From positions 14,533,501 to 14,597,500 of the forward strand of contig OX621250.1 in NCBI GenBank assembly GCA_951640165.1: a stretch of DNA of 64,000 nucleotides, given 5' to 3'. The notes under the pieces were generated by a model. The model did no database searches and was not told the origin of the DNA. It saw nothing but the letters and a program-made list of their open reading frames with translations. This DNA is from Pseudoips prasinana. Its lineage: Eukaryota; Arthropoda; Insecta; Lepidoptera; Nolidae. Positions 46,364 to 57,566 of this stretch are shown piece after piece. Both the position numbers and the translations under genes were made by a program. Position 1 is the first letter of the stretch. Each line of letters starts with the position of its first letter.

Positions 46364-46913
46364 AAATAAATATTATTGTATAATAAATATGTCTATAAAT
46401 ATACAAATTAAATATATATAATATAAATTAATATAAAACGCAAATACGCTGTAAATCTCAAATAATCAGCTATTCGCTACTTTCCACCCGCCAGTTTCTG
46501 TGTAGTTAATTACTATAGGCTAAAAATAATAAAAAATAAAAACCTAGTCACAAGCAAAAAATAAAATAAAATATAAAACAAGTATCACCGTCGTTTGCAT
46601 TCGCCCCGCTTAAGAACACCATAGACAACATAAAATGGCCAAAAGACTAATTTTGCAGGGGCGTGGACACGTGACTGACATTGATTATAAAAAGGTTTGA
46701 CAGACTAAATTTAAAGAAAAACATTGAACCTAATTATAATGAGAACAGTGAAACCAAGATTACCTACAGTTATAAAAAACAATCACAAGTACATAAAAAC
46801 TTATAGTTGTAGTAATATGAATGAAGGCAGAGGTTTAACAGGCATATGAAAACGCGGCGCCAATCAGCATGGGAAACGAGCAATGAAAAAACTAAAGTTT
46901 AGCAATACATCGA
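46364..46913 (-). other. Spacer between ORF1 and ORF2 of the LINE
   Basis: 550 bp, AT-rich, with no ORF. It is much longer than the small gap or overlap usual in two-ORF LINEs, so ORF2 would need reinitiation, an internal entry site or its own promoter. It could also hold a small insertion; I see no clear element in it. Confidence 0.6.
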
Positions 46914-47702
46914 TCACTTTTTAAGTGCCGTATTGCGCCGACTTCTTTGGGATGCTGCTTCAGAGATGCTTGTTCCCTTAGATCCGCCTGCCACAGGTTT
47001 TATCGGCTCAAGCGCGCTCGAACTAGGGGCCACCGTCTCCGTATTTAAATCAGCCGTCTTGATGTTAAGGACGTCCTCTGTAGTTACGACACGATATCTC
47101 TTACCTTGGGCACCGATGACAAATACATTCCCCATTATAGTGTAAGCCTGAGTAACGCCAAACCTGGATCTCGCAGCCATAAACGCAGTGTGCCTGGTTT
47201 TTGTCAGGAACTCCGAGACAGTTACTCCCGATCCCTTCAGCGCAGTTTTCAAGGACCAAGCCTTGTCCCGGAGTGCAACCACTTCGAATTTGCACAGAAT
47301 CGGTCGAGGTCTAGATGAAGCGCCTATGCGTCCCATTCGATGGCACCGTCTGATGTCGCTCTCAGTGAAATCATCCATGCCCAGCTGTGTGCGTAGAACT
47401 TTGATGACTGTCTGTGCCACATCCTCCTGTTTGCCCTCAGCAAGACCATGGAACAGCAAGATCTTCCTGCGCCCGCGCATCTCCAGACTATCCACAGTGC
47501 GTGCCAGGGCATCCACCTGCTTCTGCAGAAGGTTGAGGGTCTGCACAAAATTAAGTTTGTAGGAGGCAAAGTCAGAAGCCAGTGTAGTGACTGTTGGAAG
47601 ACTTGTGTTTGCAGCTTTATTCAGCTCAGCTTCAACACTGGCACACTTCTTAAAAAACTCATCTCTTAAGCTTGATAGTGAATCTTGTATTGTAACTGCC
47701 AT
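46914..47702 (-). CDS. ORF1: L1-like RNA-binding/chaperone protein of the LINE
   Basis: 262 aa from the ATG at 47702 (the frame also allows a GTG two codons earlier). Residues from about 5 to 75 are rich in heptad-like leucines and charged residues (SLLDEFF-like N-terminus, then LNLLQKQVDALARTVDSLE), as in a trimerising coiled coil. RKILLFHGLAEG begins an RRM-like fold. RPRPILCKFEV and SEFLTKTRHTAFMAARS resemble the C-terminal domain of L1 ORF1p. The tail is basic and serine-rich. It would coat the element RNA and help target-primed reverse transcription. L1-type rather than CCHC-type ORF1 is the notable point, since many insect Jockey elements carry zinc knuckles. Confidence 0.82.
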   Translation of the reverse strand: MAVTIQDSLSSLRDEFFKKCASVEAELNKAANTSLPTVTTLASDFASYKLNFVQTLNLLQKQVDALARTVDSLEMRGRRKILLFHGLAEGKQEDVAQTVIKVLRTQLGMDDFTESDIRRCHRMGRIGASSRPRPILCKFEVVALRDKAWSLKTALKGSGVTVSEFLTKTRHTAFMAARSRFGVTQAYTIMGNVFVIGAQGKRYRVVTTEDVLNIKTADLNTETVAPSSSALEPIKPVAGGSKGTSISEAASQRSRRNTALKK

Positions 47703-47756
47703 TGCCACTGAAGATGATTGTAGTGAATTGTTGTGTTGTGATTTACACTTAACTGA

Positions 47757-49520
47757 CAGGTGGGTTGGGTTTATTATATATTATTAAGCATAAATAATGT
47801 TAAAAATTTATAATATACTAATCAATTATTATTTTAAAGTTAATTAAAAAGAGGAGCAAAATCAATCTTGTCTACTTGTTGTTACTACCCACCAACCAAA
47901 AAAAAAGCCATTTATACCATTAAGCCTAAAATGGGTTTGCAGTTAAATCATAAAAAGATACATTATTGTTGTCTAAAAATAAATATTTTTCGAGTGAATA
48001 TAAACTGAGTATTGTTTTTTTTATGCCGTTTGTCGTTAAAGCCGTAAAAAAGGGTGACAGTATGACTGACAAGTCTTTTTTATTGACCCGAAAAAGTTTG
48101 TTGAAGACATGAAAGATAGTCCACAATTAAACACGATATTTTAAACAAATTGAAAAAGAATTGAATTACAAATTACTATGTCAATTATATAACCAGTTTG
48201 TTAAGATGGACACCACCGTTTGCAGACGTAATCAGCTTATCACTGATAATCAGTGCTAATTAAATATTAATTAATTTGTTACTGGTAAACGCCCTTAGTA
48301 AGCCAAGGAGATTTATTATATAATGTTAAACTTATCGTGCATCACGTTAAACAATAGGTGAAGCTATAAAGAAGTATCACGGGAATAGAATTAATGAATA
48401 CAATAATTATTTGCTATCTGATGATAATAACCATGGTAACTGAAGATTATAATAGGTTGTACCCATTCCAACCAAGAAACTAGTTCTGATAATCAAAGCC
48501 GAGCAGAATGTGCCACATTAAGATCGTGTACTTGTGCGCTTATGAGTTTAAAGAAGGAAACCGAAGCCGTATTTTTGGCTTAAGATTACCTTAAAATAAA
48601 AGTGCAGGTAATCTAACCTTAAGCTGCGAACATAACAAAGAAAGGCATACGTTATTTGACTATTGATTCACTATTGTCTGTAATGAGAGCCATTTAACAT
48701 TGTCCAGTGAAGCAGTGAAAGCCTCTTAGGCTAACTGTAAAAGGCATGTTAAATCGTATCGCTTTGGAGTTAAATATACCAATAACGGTGTATAACTGAA
48801 TTATGAACTGAACTGTATGAACAATAAATAAATTATGAACTTGCAACACAAAAGAGCAAAATAAAGTTAGTAAAATTTCGCTCCCCAAACAAAGTGCATC
48901 AGCTAATGGCCATGTTTCTGTTTCAATGAGACGTGAATAATATTATTAGAGTATTTTACACATTGATCTGCTACCAGTTATTATTCGGTTTGATGGGTAA
49001 TTTTAATTCCTAAGTATCCCACAGTACCATATTCAATCGCATCGTATCATATACATCTTACGCATTGTAGGTATATCGTGCGTATCGGTTGAGGATATTG
49101 GATTAAATTATTCACGAGTTCTTTTATTCGATAGAATATGAAAAATGCAGACGCATCACAAAAAAATAATTACACCAATATATATTTATGTAATATATTT
49201 CTGTATTGTATTTTCATATTACACCTAGATAGAGAAACTTTACTTTCGTTACTTTATCGTATGGCCGTGGTTACATTCTTTTTTGATATGGTAGGGGGAA
49301 TGCCTACGCATCCCACCCGCAAATGCGGTGCAATCCAGTGCCCCCCTTATGCGCCATATGCCGATGTCAATGATGAACCAACCCAAACTAGTCCTTGAGT
49401 GTCAAATCTTAAAAGTCTCCAATCCTCACAAGGCTCTGTAAGAGCTACGTAGGAAGTATTTCTGGTACAAGAGGAGGGTTGTCCAATTTAAAATATCTTC
49501 ATCTTCCAGCCTAAACATTC
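47757..49520. other. AT-rich DNA, no gene seen
   Basis: ORFs under 90 codons, no domains. The frame at 49138-49398 starts in AT-rich DNA and has no recognisable feature. Confidence 0.5.
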
Positions 49521-49565
49521 ATACATAGACTCACGCCTATTTCCCAGAGGGGTAGGCAGAGACCA
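49521..49565 (+). repeat. Fragment of the ACATAGACTC repeat
   Basis: ACATAGACTCACGCCT then TTTCCCAGAGGGGTAGGCAG matches the left arm and loop of the hairpin at 11360-11400. The phrase is a common lepidopteran repeat as I remember it. Confidence 0.5.
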
Positions 49566-49778
49566 CGGATGGAAAAACGTTATGGAAAGTCAAAAAATTA
49601 TACGGCAAGCTTTTATAAAAGGCAAGTCTATCTAAGCACTAACTTTATCTAGAAATTAAGATGTGACAACCTTATAATTACATAGTCAGTCAAAGATTGA
49701 AATTTGTTGTTTTTTGATAAGGAAAATCATGTTGTCCTAAATTACTGACGAGTAAGTATTTTTAGGAGGTAAATAAAT

Positions 49779-50048
49779 AATAATAAATATCTTGGGGCGA
49801 CTAACCCACTGCCATCTGATCCCAAACTAGGTAGAGCTTATACTATAGCAACCAGAAAACTGATAAAGATATTTATATGTTTCTAAATACCTTCATACTA
49901 TAGATACATATTCGCCCAATAACATAAAACCCAATAGAACAAATAATCGCGCTCATCACACATAGTTTTGTCCTGGCTGGGATCGAACTCATCACCTCCA
50001 GCTTACCAGTAAAGGTCACTAACCACTAGACCAACAGGCCACTCAATA
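49779..50048 (-). mobile_element. tRNA-derived SINE, copy A
   Basis: On the minus strand it starts GGCCTGTTGGTCTAGTGGTT (A box) and has GAGTTCGATCCC (B box) about 40 bp later: an RNA polymerase III promoter of tRNA origin. The body then ends in the AGTTTGGGATCAGATGGC block and an AT-rich tail. Same family as copies B to F. Confidence 0.75.
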
Positions 50049-50796
50049 CCAGCGCTGCATAGATCATTCGATTTCCAGCGTTTGTCATGTCTACATGATG
50101 ACGTAATAGATTTCAATATACTAACTTCTAATCCATTTCGTCACCATACATACACGGTCAAAATAGTTCACATTTAATTTGGCACATGAAAGAAATGTAT
50201 ATTTTTGTGAACGATTTTTTTTCCATCTTTTATAATGCGAAAGCTTTGAACTTAAGGCGTGAAATGTAAGAAGGTACATAGACACCTTATTTTATTTCAT
50301 TTCTTTTCGTATCAAAAGCTCGAGTGTTACGCGAAACCTTTGTACTTATCTCTGATAATCAAGTACCACCTACTCTCGAATTGGAACGACTGGAATTACT
50401 TTTTCAATACCATGCAAGATTATTTTATTTTGATTAGGATTAGGATCTTGTGGATTTGACGAGCTCAGCATCAGCATAATAAATGGCGTAATCACTCTAC
50501 AGAAGTATATATATGAGTTGAATAGATATATAGATATAGGTATATAGTATGTGAGAGTAAATAAAGGAAGCACTGCAGGATTAATTACCGTCAAAAATCT
50601 CAGCTGAATGTTTGAATTTATCGAATCATGCATGACCATATGCACACGAGAACAGGCTGCAGTAGCAAATAAAAGTAAATGCTGTGTGCATTTACTTTAT
50701 CGTTTTAAATAAGACTTTTAAAACAATTAATGATTTTATTTCAATTCGTAACGCAACATATGAGATGTTGTAATATTTCTGAAAATGCATAAACTA

Positions 50797-51345
50797 TGTC
50801 TTGGGACGACTAACACACTGCCATCTGATCCCAAATAAGGAGGAGCCTGTACTATAACAACTTATAAATATAGGTACTTATATATTTCTAAATACATACA
50901 TCTATACAAATAAATAAAATTGGAGTAAGTGTGTAATATTGAAATAACAGATTTTTACTACATGTATATATGAATATATATACGGTACATACCCCAAAAT
51001 ATTTTTTTTTACAATTTTTGTCTGTCTGTCTGTCTGTTTGTTCCGGCTAATCTCTGAAATGGCTGGACCGATTTTGACGGGACTTTTATTGGCAGGTAGC
51101 TGATGTAATAAGGAGTAACTTAGGCTACTTTTATTTTAGAAAAAGTCTTTTTTTTTACTTAAAAAAAACTAAATAATCTAATTAACACGCGGATGAAGTC
51201 GCGGGCACAGCTAGTATTAAATAAATTACATCCAACCCAAGAACCAATAACCGTGCTCATCACACAAAGATTTGTCTTGGGTAGAGAATCGAACCCACGA
51301 CCTCTAGCTGAACAATCAGGGTCACTTACCATTAAAGCAATAGCC
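50797..51345 (-). mobile_element. tRNA-derived SINE, copy B, split by a Helitron
   Basis: The 3' part of the SINE is 50797 to about 50915 and the tRNA-like part is 51216 to 51345 (B box GGTTCGATTC on the minus strand). Between them lies a sequence with Helitron ends. The two parts join at the place expected from copy A, so the Helitron inserted after the SINE. Confidence 0.7.
50916..51215 (+). mobile_element. Helitron-type insertion inside SINE copy B
   Basis: It contains TCTGAAATGGCTGGACCGAT then ACGCGGATGAAGTCGCGGGC and ends ACAGCTAGT, the usual 3' end of this group. A (GTCT)n run lies at about 51021-51040. No coding. Confidence 0.7.
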
Positions 51346-51430
51346 AATCAAAAATTTAAGACTACACACGGAAGCAATTCACAACTATAATTTGTTTAAT
51401 TCAAGTTCACGAATATTTAAACTATTGCAG

Positions 51431-52028
51431 ACTTATTTAAAAACGCTACTTAAATTTTAGCCGGCCGCTCAACCATGGTTTATCAAATTTTTCATTTAAA
51501 AACACGATTTAACTTTGACCCGCGGTTGAGCCATGTCAAAATTTAAACCACGTCGGCCCCTGGTTTAAAGCTTGCTCAAATATGGCGGATTTTATTTGCA
51601 TCAGCTGACGTTTTGTTTGACGTTTGTTTGTGAATGGAGGTTTTATTGAAGTTACTAACCGTTTTAATTTTTAAATAAATACTGAATTCCAAAGGGAATC
51701 TTATCACAAACTTCAAAATCCACCGAAGAAAATCAATAGTCCTTGAAAATGCACTTTTACGATCATAAATCTATCATTCCATGTCTACCATAGAGCAAAA
51801 ATCATAAAGTTATGATAAATAATCCGATTTAGTCGATTAATTTTGGTCAAGCTCTATACCAGTCTCAGAAATGTTGACAGTGTAAAATAAAATGACGTTA
51901 CTTAGCTGAGAAACCTTTAAGTAGGGTTTTTAAATAAAGAAATAGTTGAGCGGGGTTTAAGTGGTTGAGCAGGGTTTCGTTGAGACATGGTTAAGCGGCG
52001 GATCAAGGAATTATTTTAAATAAGAGTG
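51431..52028. mobile_element. MITE-like element with imperfect terminal inverted repeats
   Basis: The left end (ACTTATTTAAAAACGCTACT then CCGGCCGCTCAACCATGG) pairs imperfectly with the right end (ACATGGTTAAGCGGCGGATC then TTTTAAATAAGAGTG) over about 45 bp. Internal words of the GGTTTAA and GGTTGAGC type are repeated near both ends in opposite orientation. There is no ORF. The size of about 600 bp and foldback ends fit a non-autonomous DNA transposon. Confidence 0.55.
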
Positions 52029-52110
52029 TTAGTGGCATGTCTTCGCGGGATATATAATAGGTCACATGTGTGTGCGTAACCACAGCACTGGACGGGGCGA
52101 ATAAGGCACA

Positions 52111-52142
52111 AAACGACGTAAAGACGTTACTTTACGTCGTTT
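52111..52142. repeat. Perfect 13 bp inverted repeat
   Basis: AAACGACGTAAAG and its complement surround the loop ACGTTA. It lies in a 73-codon ORF without a recognisable domain. Confidence 0.75.
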
Positions 52143-52739
52143 ACAAGAGATGTGGGTGTAACAACGGCAACCTATTGGACCAGATATTCAAAGTTCTCTT
52201 TCTAGAAAAAAAAACAACACTAGGTATATATGAACGCAACACGATAAAGCTTGACCAACGAGGCTTTACACTTCACCTATCCAGAAAATAGATTTAGCAA
52301 CGAAGCTGAGCACCTTCACAGTAAAATCATCTTGTGTTTCGCATACAAATATCCGCACAAATGGTATGTTCTTGGGGCGCACCGTCTACTGTAGGTAGGT
52401 ACAGCAGTATATCTTAACTTAAAGCTTTTGTTTTAGAAAAAAATACACATTTGCGATTCATCATAGTAGATTCACGAGTGCGGTGGAAAAACGAAATCGA
52501 GCTTAGAATATTTAATGAAGAGTGTGTTCAAAAAGACTTTTTAACCGAGGGTTAACAGGTTAAAAGATTTTTAAACAAATTATAAAAGAGATTTAGACTA
52601 GGCACCCACCTAAAGTATTTGTATTTTAACGGGTCAGAAAGTAACCATCGTAACCAGTTTTTCAAACAAAACTTTCTAAGCAGCATAATAGTCAAACTAC
52701 AAAATTAATTGCAACAGGGCTTTACTCAAGTCATAACAC

Positions 52740-53030
52740 TGTCGTAAGACACACATTGTCAGTTTGCTGTGTGGCTGACGGCATAGAATATGGCCACCCC
52801 ATCTCATCCCGTGGGGGGTCCTAGAAGTCGTCCTGAGGGAATATCTGTCAGAGAAAAAGCAACAGCGTCTCTCTGTGTAGGTACTATGACCGACGGGTCA
52901 TAGCACAAGGGTGCCAAGCGTGGCGATTATGGCAAATCCCTCCAAATGATGGACACACCTTAATTATTGTGGAAATCTTTTGGGGAGGCCTTCGTCCATC
53001 TGTGGACGTTATTCGGCTGACATGATGATA
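52740..53030 (+). mobile_element. RTE-type LINE 3' end fragment
   Basis: Contains GTGCCAAGCGTGGCGATTAT and GGGGAGGCCTTCGTCCATCT then GTGGACGTTATTCGGCTGA, and ends CATGATGATA. This is the 3' UTR and GATGATGA-like tail of RTE-type LINEs of Lepidoptera. Truncated, no ORF. Confidence 0.65.
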
Positions 53031-53139
53031 TCCCAGCTTAATGAGTACAGTTAAGGTTCATTCTAGTTTCTGTATAAATCTAATTTTAGTCTATTTTAGG
53101 AGACGTGTATTAGTTTCCACGTTATATTTTAATCGGCCT

Positions 53140-53462
53140 ATGTTTGCTGGGACGTTAGCCGTTAAATCCCTGGTTTATGTCGATCGACCACGGACCATAG
53201 CACACCTCAAGAACAACATTCGCGACGCCATTGCCAACATACCGATTGATATGCTGCGAAGAGTGGATACTAATTTCAAAAATCGACTTCATCAGTGTAT
53301 GCGCAATGGGGGTCGCCATTTATCCGATGTCATTTTTAAGACCGCATAAAAAAAAATTTTGGGATATTGTATTCTCAAATAAAAAAAAATTTAAAACAAT
53401 AACTGAAGTACTTTTTTTTATTGACCTTTCTAATAAGTAAGTTTCTCTGGCGCACCCTGTAT
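53140..53462 (+). pseudogene. C-terminal relic of a Tc1/mariner-type transposase with its 3' inverted repeat
   Basis: The frame 53041-53349 ends in a segment containing RPRTIAHLKNNIRDAIANI then NFKNRLHQCMRNGGRHLSDV. This is the typical C-terminus of Tc1/mariner-like transposases of the kind ending in a GGRH-type motif. The catalytic D, D and E/D parts are missing upstream. About 110 bp beyond the stop lies AGTTTCTCTGGCGCACCCTG followed by TA, an expected terminal repeat and TA target. Dead copy. Confidence 0.7.
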
Positions 53463-53544
53463 ATCAGTTATCTGGTTTCCATAGCTCTGCTTAGTTTGGG
53501 ATCAGATGGCTGTGTGTAAATAATGTCCCAGGATATAATTATTG
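53461..53544 (+). mobile_element. SINE fragment (copy F), plus strand
   Basis: TATCAGTTATCTGGTTTCCA, then TTAGTTTGGGATCAGATGGC and GTCCCAGGATAT, match the 3' body of the SINE, here in the opposite orientation to copies A to E. It begins exactly at the TA next to the Tc1/mariner terminal repeat, so the DNA transposon probably inserted into this SINE. The tRNA-like half is not found on the other side. Confidence 0.65.
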
Positions 53545-54072
53545 AAAAAAATATATATATACCTATACGTACTAGGACTACTCTAATGTTGTCGTCAATT
53601 ACTTTGGGGTTTACCATATAAATTAATTCATACAATAGACGATCATGAACCCTAAATGCTAGCAAAGCGCATTCTTTCAAAATAACATTAGCTGATTGTT
53701 TATAGGAAGTATAAAATTAATGGATGACATTAATAGTTCTTGCGAATCTATTTTTGTTGTTGACAACCTTTCGACAAAGGGGTTGCCTGTTGTTAGAAGC
53801 CTAATAAATTAATAATTGCTATTTCTTATTATATATCTATTATAAACGGAAATATTACACAATCGGCTACAAGACATTTTATTGTTTAAAGAATTCATTC
53901 TACGAAACCTGCATTCTTACCTGATAAGTATGTTTTGTATTTAACTGTTAATGCTATATATGCTTGGACAAAAACGTGCTATAAAAATAAGGCAGGAATA
54001 ACATGTACAAAACTTGCTCTTTTTGTGTCTTTTCTTCTTTCCCATATTTGGTTTTACATAATGTATATGTAT

Positions 54073-54380
54073 ATCCCACTATCCTAGTAATCTTATAAAT
54101 GCGAGAGCATGTTTGGATGTTTGTTACTCGCTAATCTACAACTCGCTAGGGATTTGGATGAAATTTGAAATTGAGATATTTCATACACAAAATTAAACCA
54201 TATTTTGTCTATAATTAATTACTAATTCGGAGATAACACCGTGGGCCGTAAGTTATTTGAATATTTGGTACTTAATCAGACAACAACAGATTAACGGATT
54301 TGATGAAATTTAGAATGGTGATTATACTCTGAAATAACACATGGGCAAGAATAGATTACTTTATTGTTAACAGCTAGTAA
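54073..54380 (+). mobile_element. Non-autonomous Helitron-type element
   Basis: Starts with ATCCTAGTAATCTTATAAAT then GCGAGAGC and ends ACAGCTAGT, as in the copies at 20.8 and 62.9 kb. Internal sequence has diverged. No coding. Confidence 0.6.
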
Positions 54381-55299
54381 TAATATAAATAAAAGCGATA
54401 TGAGATTCAGGGCACGGTTCAATCTTATTTTAAACGCGTAGATGAACACAACAAAATGTCGTAGAAAGCCACGCTTTCACGTAAATCCAGTAAGCGGCCG
54501 ACACATTTTGACATATGGTATAACCGCGATGTTGACCTTTCGCTTCATGTGAATGTTGATGAAACACACAATACAGTTGACACAAGGTGAAATTATGTAC
54601 AAGTGAACGGCGCGGCTACAGTAAGGATGCGATGAGGACACGTTGACCCGTGAAAAAACCTTGGTGCGTTCCCTCTGCACTGTTGCCTAATTCTACTGCT
54701 AATGGCGGGTTAATCACAACTGTAACCTCATATAAAAATGTTATATTTATCTATAGTAAGCGATGGCCTAGTGCTTAGTTCATAATTAGGTACATTCCCT
54801 GTCGGGCTAAAAAGTATAATTCTGATTTTGCTGGCAGAACACCATTCTAAATCCCTTACATTCTCCGGCACCAATTAGAGGAGATATACTTGGAAAAAAG
54901 GCTAAGTATAAAAAGACCAGCCGTGTGCAAAGCTTGTTTACTCGATACTCTCACGCGCACACACACTCATATATAATATACGACTTTCCGTTAAGTCAGA
55001 ATTTTCATTATGGCACAATTTCTACCAATCAATTCATGCTACAAGCCGTTATGAAACTTCGTTCCAAAATATACGGAGAACGAATGAGGTAAAATTGGTG
55101 TGGGTAGCAAGCGGAAATCCGTTATGGCTATCCCTAGCTATGTAAAAATCGTTTATTAGCAGGACGGTGTCCAAACGAAAGATGTCTGTGGGATACCCTA
55201 GTGCCGCGGAGAGTATGTTAAACTGTAAGTTAGTTTAACATTTTCTAGTCCTGCAACTGATTACCGCGTTCAGTCGTGTCAGATTAATAATAATTATTT

Positions 55300-55551
55300 A
55301 AAATAATATCCTGGGACATTATTCACACACGACCATTGATCCCAAACTAAGCAGAGCTTGTACTATGAAGACCAGATAACTGATATACTACATATAGTAC
55401 ATTTCTTTTGTAAATACATACTTATATAGATAATTACACTCAGACAGGACAAACAGACATGTTCATGCACACAAATATTTGTCCTGGGGGGGAATTGAAC
55501 CCACGACCTCCAGCGTGAAAAGCAAGCATATGCCAACCACGACAACAGAGT
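55300..55551 (-). mobile_element. tRNA-derived SINE, copy C
   Basis: Left end AATATCCTGGGACATT, then GATCCCAAACTAAGCAGAGC, and a B-box-like GGTTCAATTCC on the minus strand. The A-box region is worn. Confidence 0.72.
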
Positions 55552-55833
55552 TATCGAAAGATTTCTGACCCTTTGGATTGTGAGCGATTTTAGGTTCAAC
55601 ATCACGTTTCAGTCAATGAGAGCATATTATTGGCATTCCACCACCGTATAACAATTTTATAGAAAAAATAAAATATTACGTGAAATAAATATGTTTATAC
55701 ATCACGTAGGCAGCAGCTTCACAACCTCGACTGTTATTTAGCCTTCAAGTCTCCTTACCGTTTGAGTGTCGCGAGGTAGCATTGCGAAACTTGACAACAC
55801 CGTACGTGAGCAGATTGTAGAGGATTCACATTC

Positions 55834-56207
55834 TTGTTTTGTAGTATTCGCTTGCATTTCAGCTTCCATTCTAATACTAAATTTGCTAGTACATTTAATG
55901 TTGAATTAGTTTTAATTAAAGTTTTTATGGCAATTCTCCATCGAAGAAGTTATTCGGTTATTGGCCGTTATTCTAGCCGCAACTTGGATCCTGTAACGAT
56001 AGTTGGATGGCACATTAAAGTATATTGAATACGGTAAGCTGGAGAGGAGATACCCAGCGGTTTATGTGCGCCGACGATATCATAAGAAACACTCTAGTGA
56101 TAATAATTAAGTACGTGACGTCCAGACTTGCCGTTGTTAATGGGGCCGCTATAACAATGAGATATTACGACCCACTCAAGAGTTCCTACATAACCAGCAA
56201 ATCATAG
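55834..56207 (+). other. Open frames without recognised product
   Basis: Two adjoining 60-64 codon frames show no domain or splice pattern. Treated as chance. Confidence 0.3.
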
Positions 56208-57314
56208 CCATATGCCACTGCTAAAGTCTAAACCCTGTTACATAGGTACCTATCTACTATTTTGTTTCGGAAAAGTTCTTTCTTTTACCTTTATAAATGA
56301 TATAGGCTAATCTAAGACCAAAAACGTCTACTACTGGGAACAGTGTCCGTGTTGACTACATATTTGGTGTAATAGAGTAGTTAGTAGGAAAAATCTGTAT
56401 AAGGTGTCGGTTAGGGAATAAATATACTAAATCGCATCATCATAATTACAGCACCTAGCGCTAAAGGTCGCCATTTGTACAATCTTCTTGAACATTTTTA
56501 TTTTAAATTGTATGTTATAATGTTGTGATGTACAAAAAGAGAAAGCTTACTTACTTAAGGAGAAAAGGTCTTTACACAGAAGCGAGTGAGCAAGAGATAA
56601 AATAAACAATCAACAATTAAAAGGTAATAGTTAACACTACATAATGAAAGTAATTTCGAAGTCAAAAACATTGGGTAAGTAAAATGTACTGTAACACCAA
56701 ATCAAACCAAAACATTTTGTGTACACAAATAATAACAAAATCAATAATCACTCTCCCGTCTTATCTGCTGTCTAATGGAATATCCCTTAGTTTTTCTACT
56801 CATTAGCCCTGCTGCTTAATCGTCTGATTAAATGATCTATTACCCTTTGTCCAACTCATTTACTATATTGTTCATTCTTGCAATATAAATTAAGGCCGAA
56901 AGATTATTAAAAAAAAATCCGGAAATGTGCGTGTCGGACTCTGGCAACAAGAGTTATGTGTCCTTCGATAGATCATAGAATATCATTATGTAAGTCATAT
57001 ACCACTAAACTTACTTAACTTTTGGTGATAAACAAAACTGAGTTAGTTAGAAATATAGTTTAACAACAACTAGTGTAAATATCCATCACTTGTAAGTATT
57101 TCAGATTTTGGCATCACGAAATGTTTTAAATTATACTATTAGGATTTTTTAAAGTAAAGAGTAATAAAACAACAGTTTAGAATATATACGAGTCCAAGGG
57201 AATTAAGCTTTTTATTATAACCAAAGAAGTAGCACTCTGACAGACAGCTTTAAAGGTATGATTGTATGTCGGTGAAATTTTGCCTTACGTCGCGCGCCGT
57301 AATGGTTTTGAAAG

Positions 57315-57566
57315 ATAATAATAATATCCTGGGGCATTATTCACACAAGGTCATCTGATCCCAAACTAAGCAGAGCTTGTACTATGGAAACCAGATAACT
57401 GATATACTGATTTTCTTTTGTAAATACATACTTCTATAGATAATTTACACCCAGACGCAGGACAAACAGACATGTTCATGCACACTAATATCTGTCCCGG
57501 GTAGGAATCGAACCCACAACCTGCGGCGTGAAAGGCAGCGTATCTACCAACCACGCCAACAGGCCA
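57315..57566 (-). mobile_element. tRNA-derived SINE, copy D (well preserved)
   Basis: On the minus strand GGCCTGTTGGCGTGGTTGGT carries the A box and GGGTTCGATTCC the B box. The body ends in CAGGATATTATTATTATC. It is the best copy for defining the family. It is not a functional tRNA gene because of the long non-tRNA body. Confidence 0.78.

Larger units (their letters stand above)
43111..47756 (-). mobile_element. Nearly full-length two-ORF non-LTR retrotransposon
   Basis: On the minus strand the order is a short 5' UTR, ORF1 (47702-46914), a 550 bp spacer, ORF2 (46363-43451), a 3' UTR of about 310 bp, AATAAA (43135-43130), and a tail of ATTCT repeats (43125-43111). Total length is about 4.65 kb. 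The 5' end is placed near TCAGTTAAGTG at about 47756, but I could not confirm it with a target-site duplication. Both ORFs are uninterrupted, so the copy is young. The organisation fits the CR1/Jockey group; the clade is not resolved. Confidence 0.88.

Noticed and set aside
47101..47669. Several plus- and minus-strand ORFs across the LINE ORF1
   Set aside because: They are shadows of ORF1 in other frames; they lack domains and overlap each other.
57480..57566. tRNA gene on the minus strand
   Set aside because: A and B boxes are present, but the same sequence continues into a long body shared with other copies. It is a SINE head.
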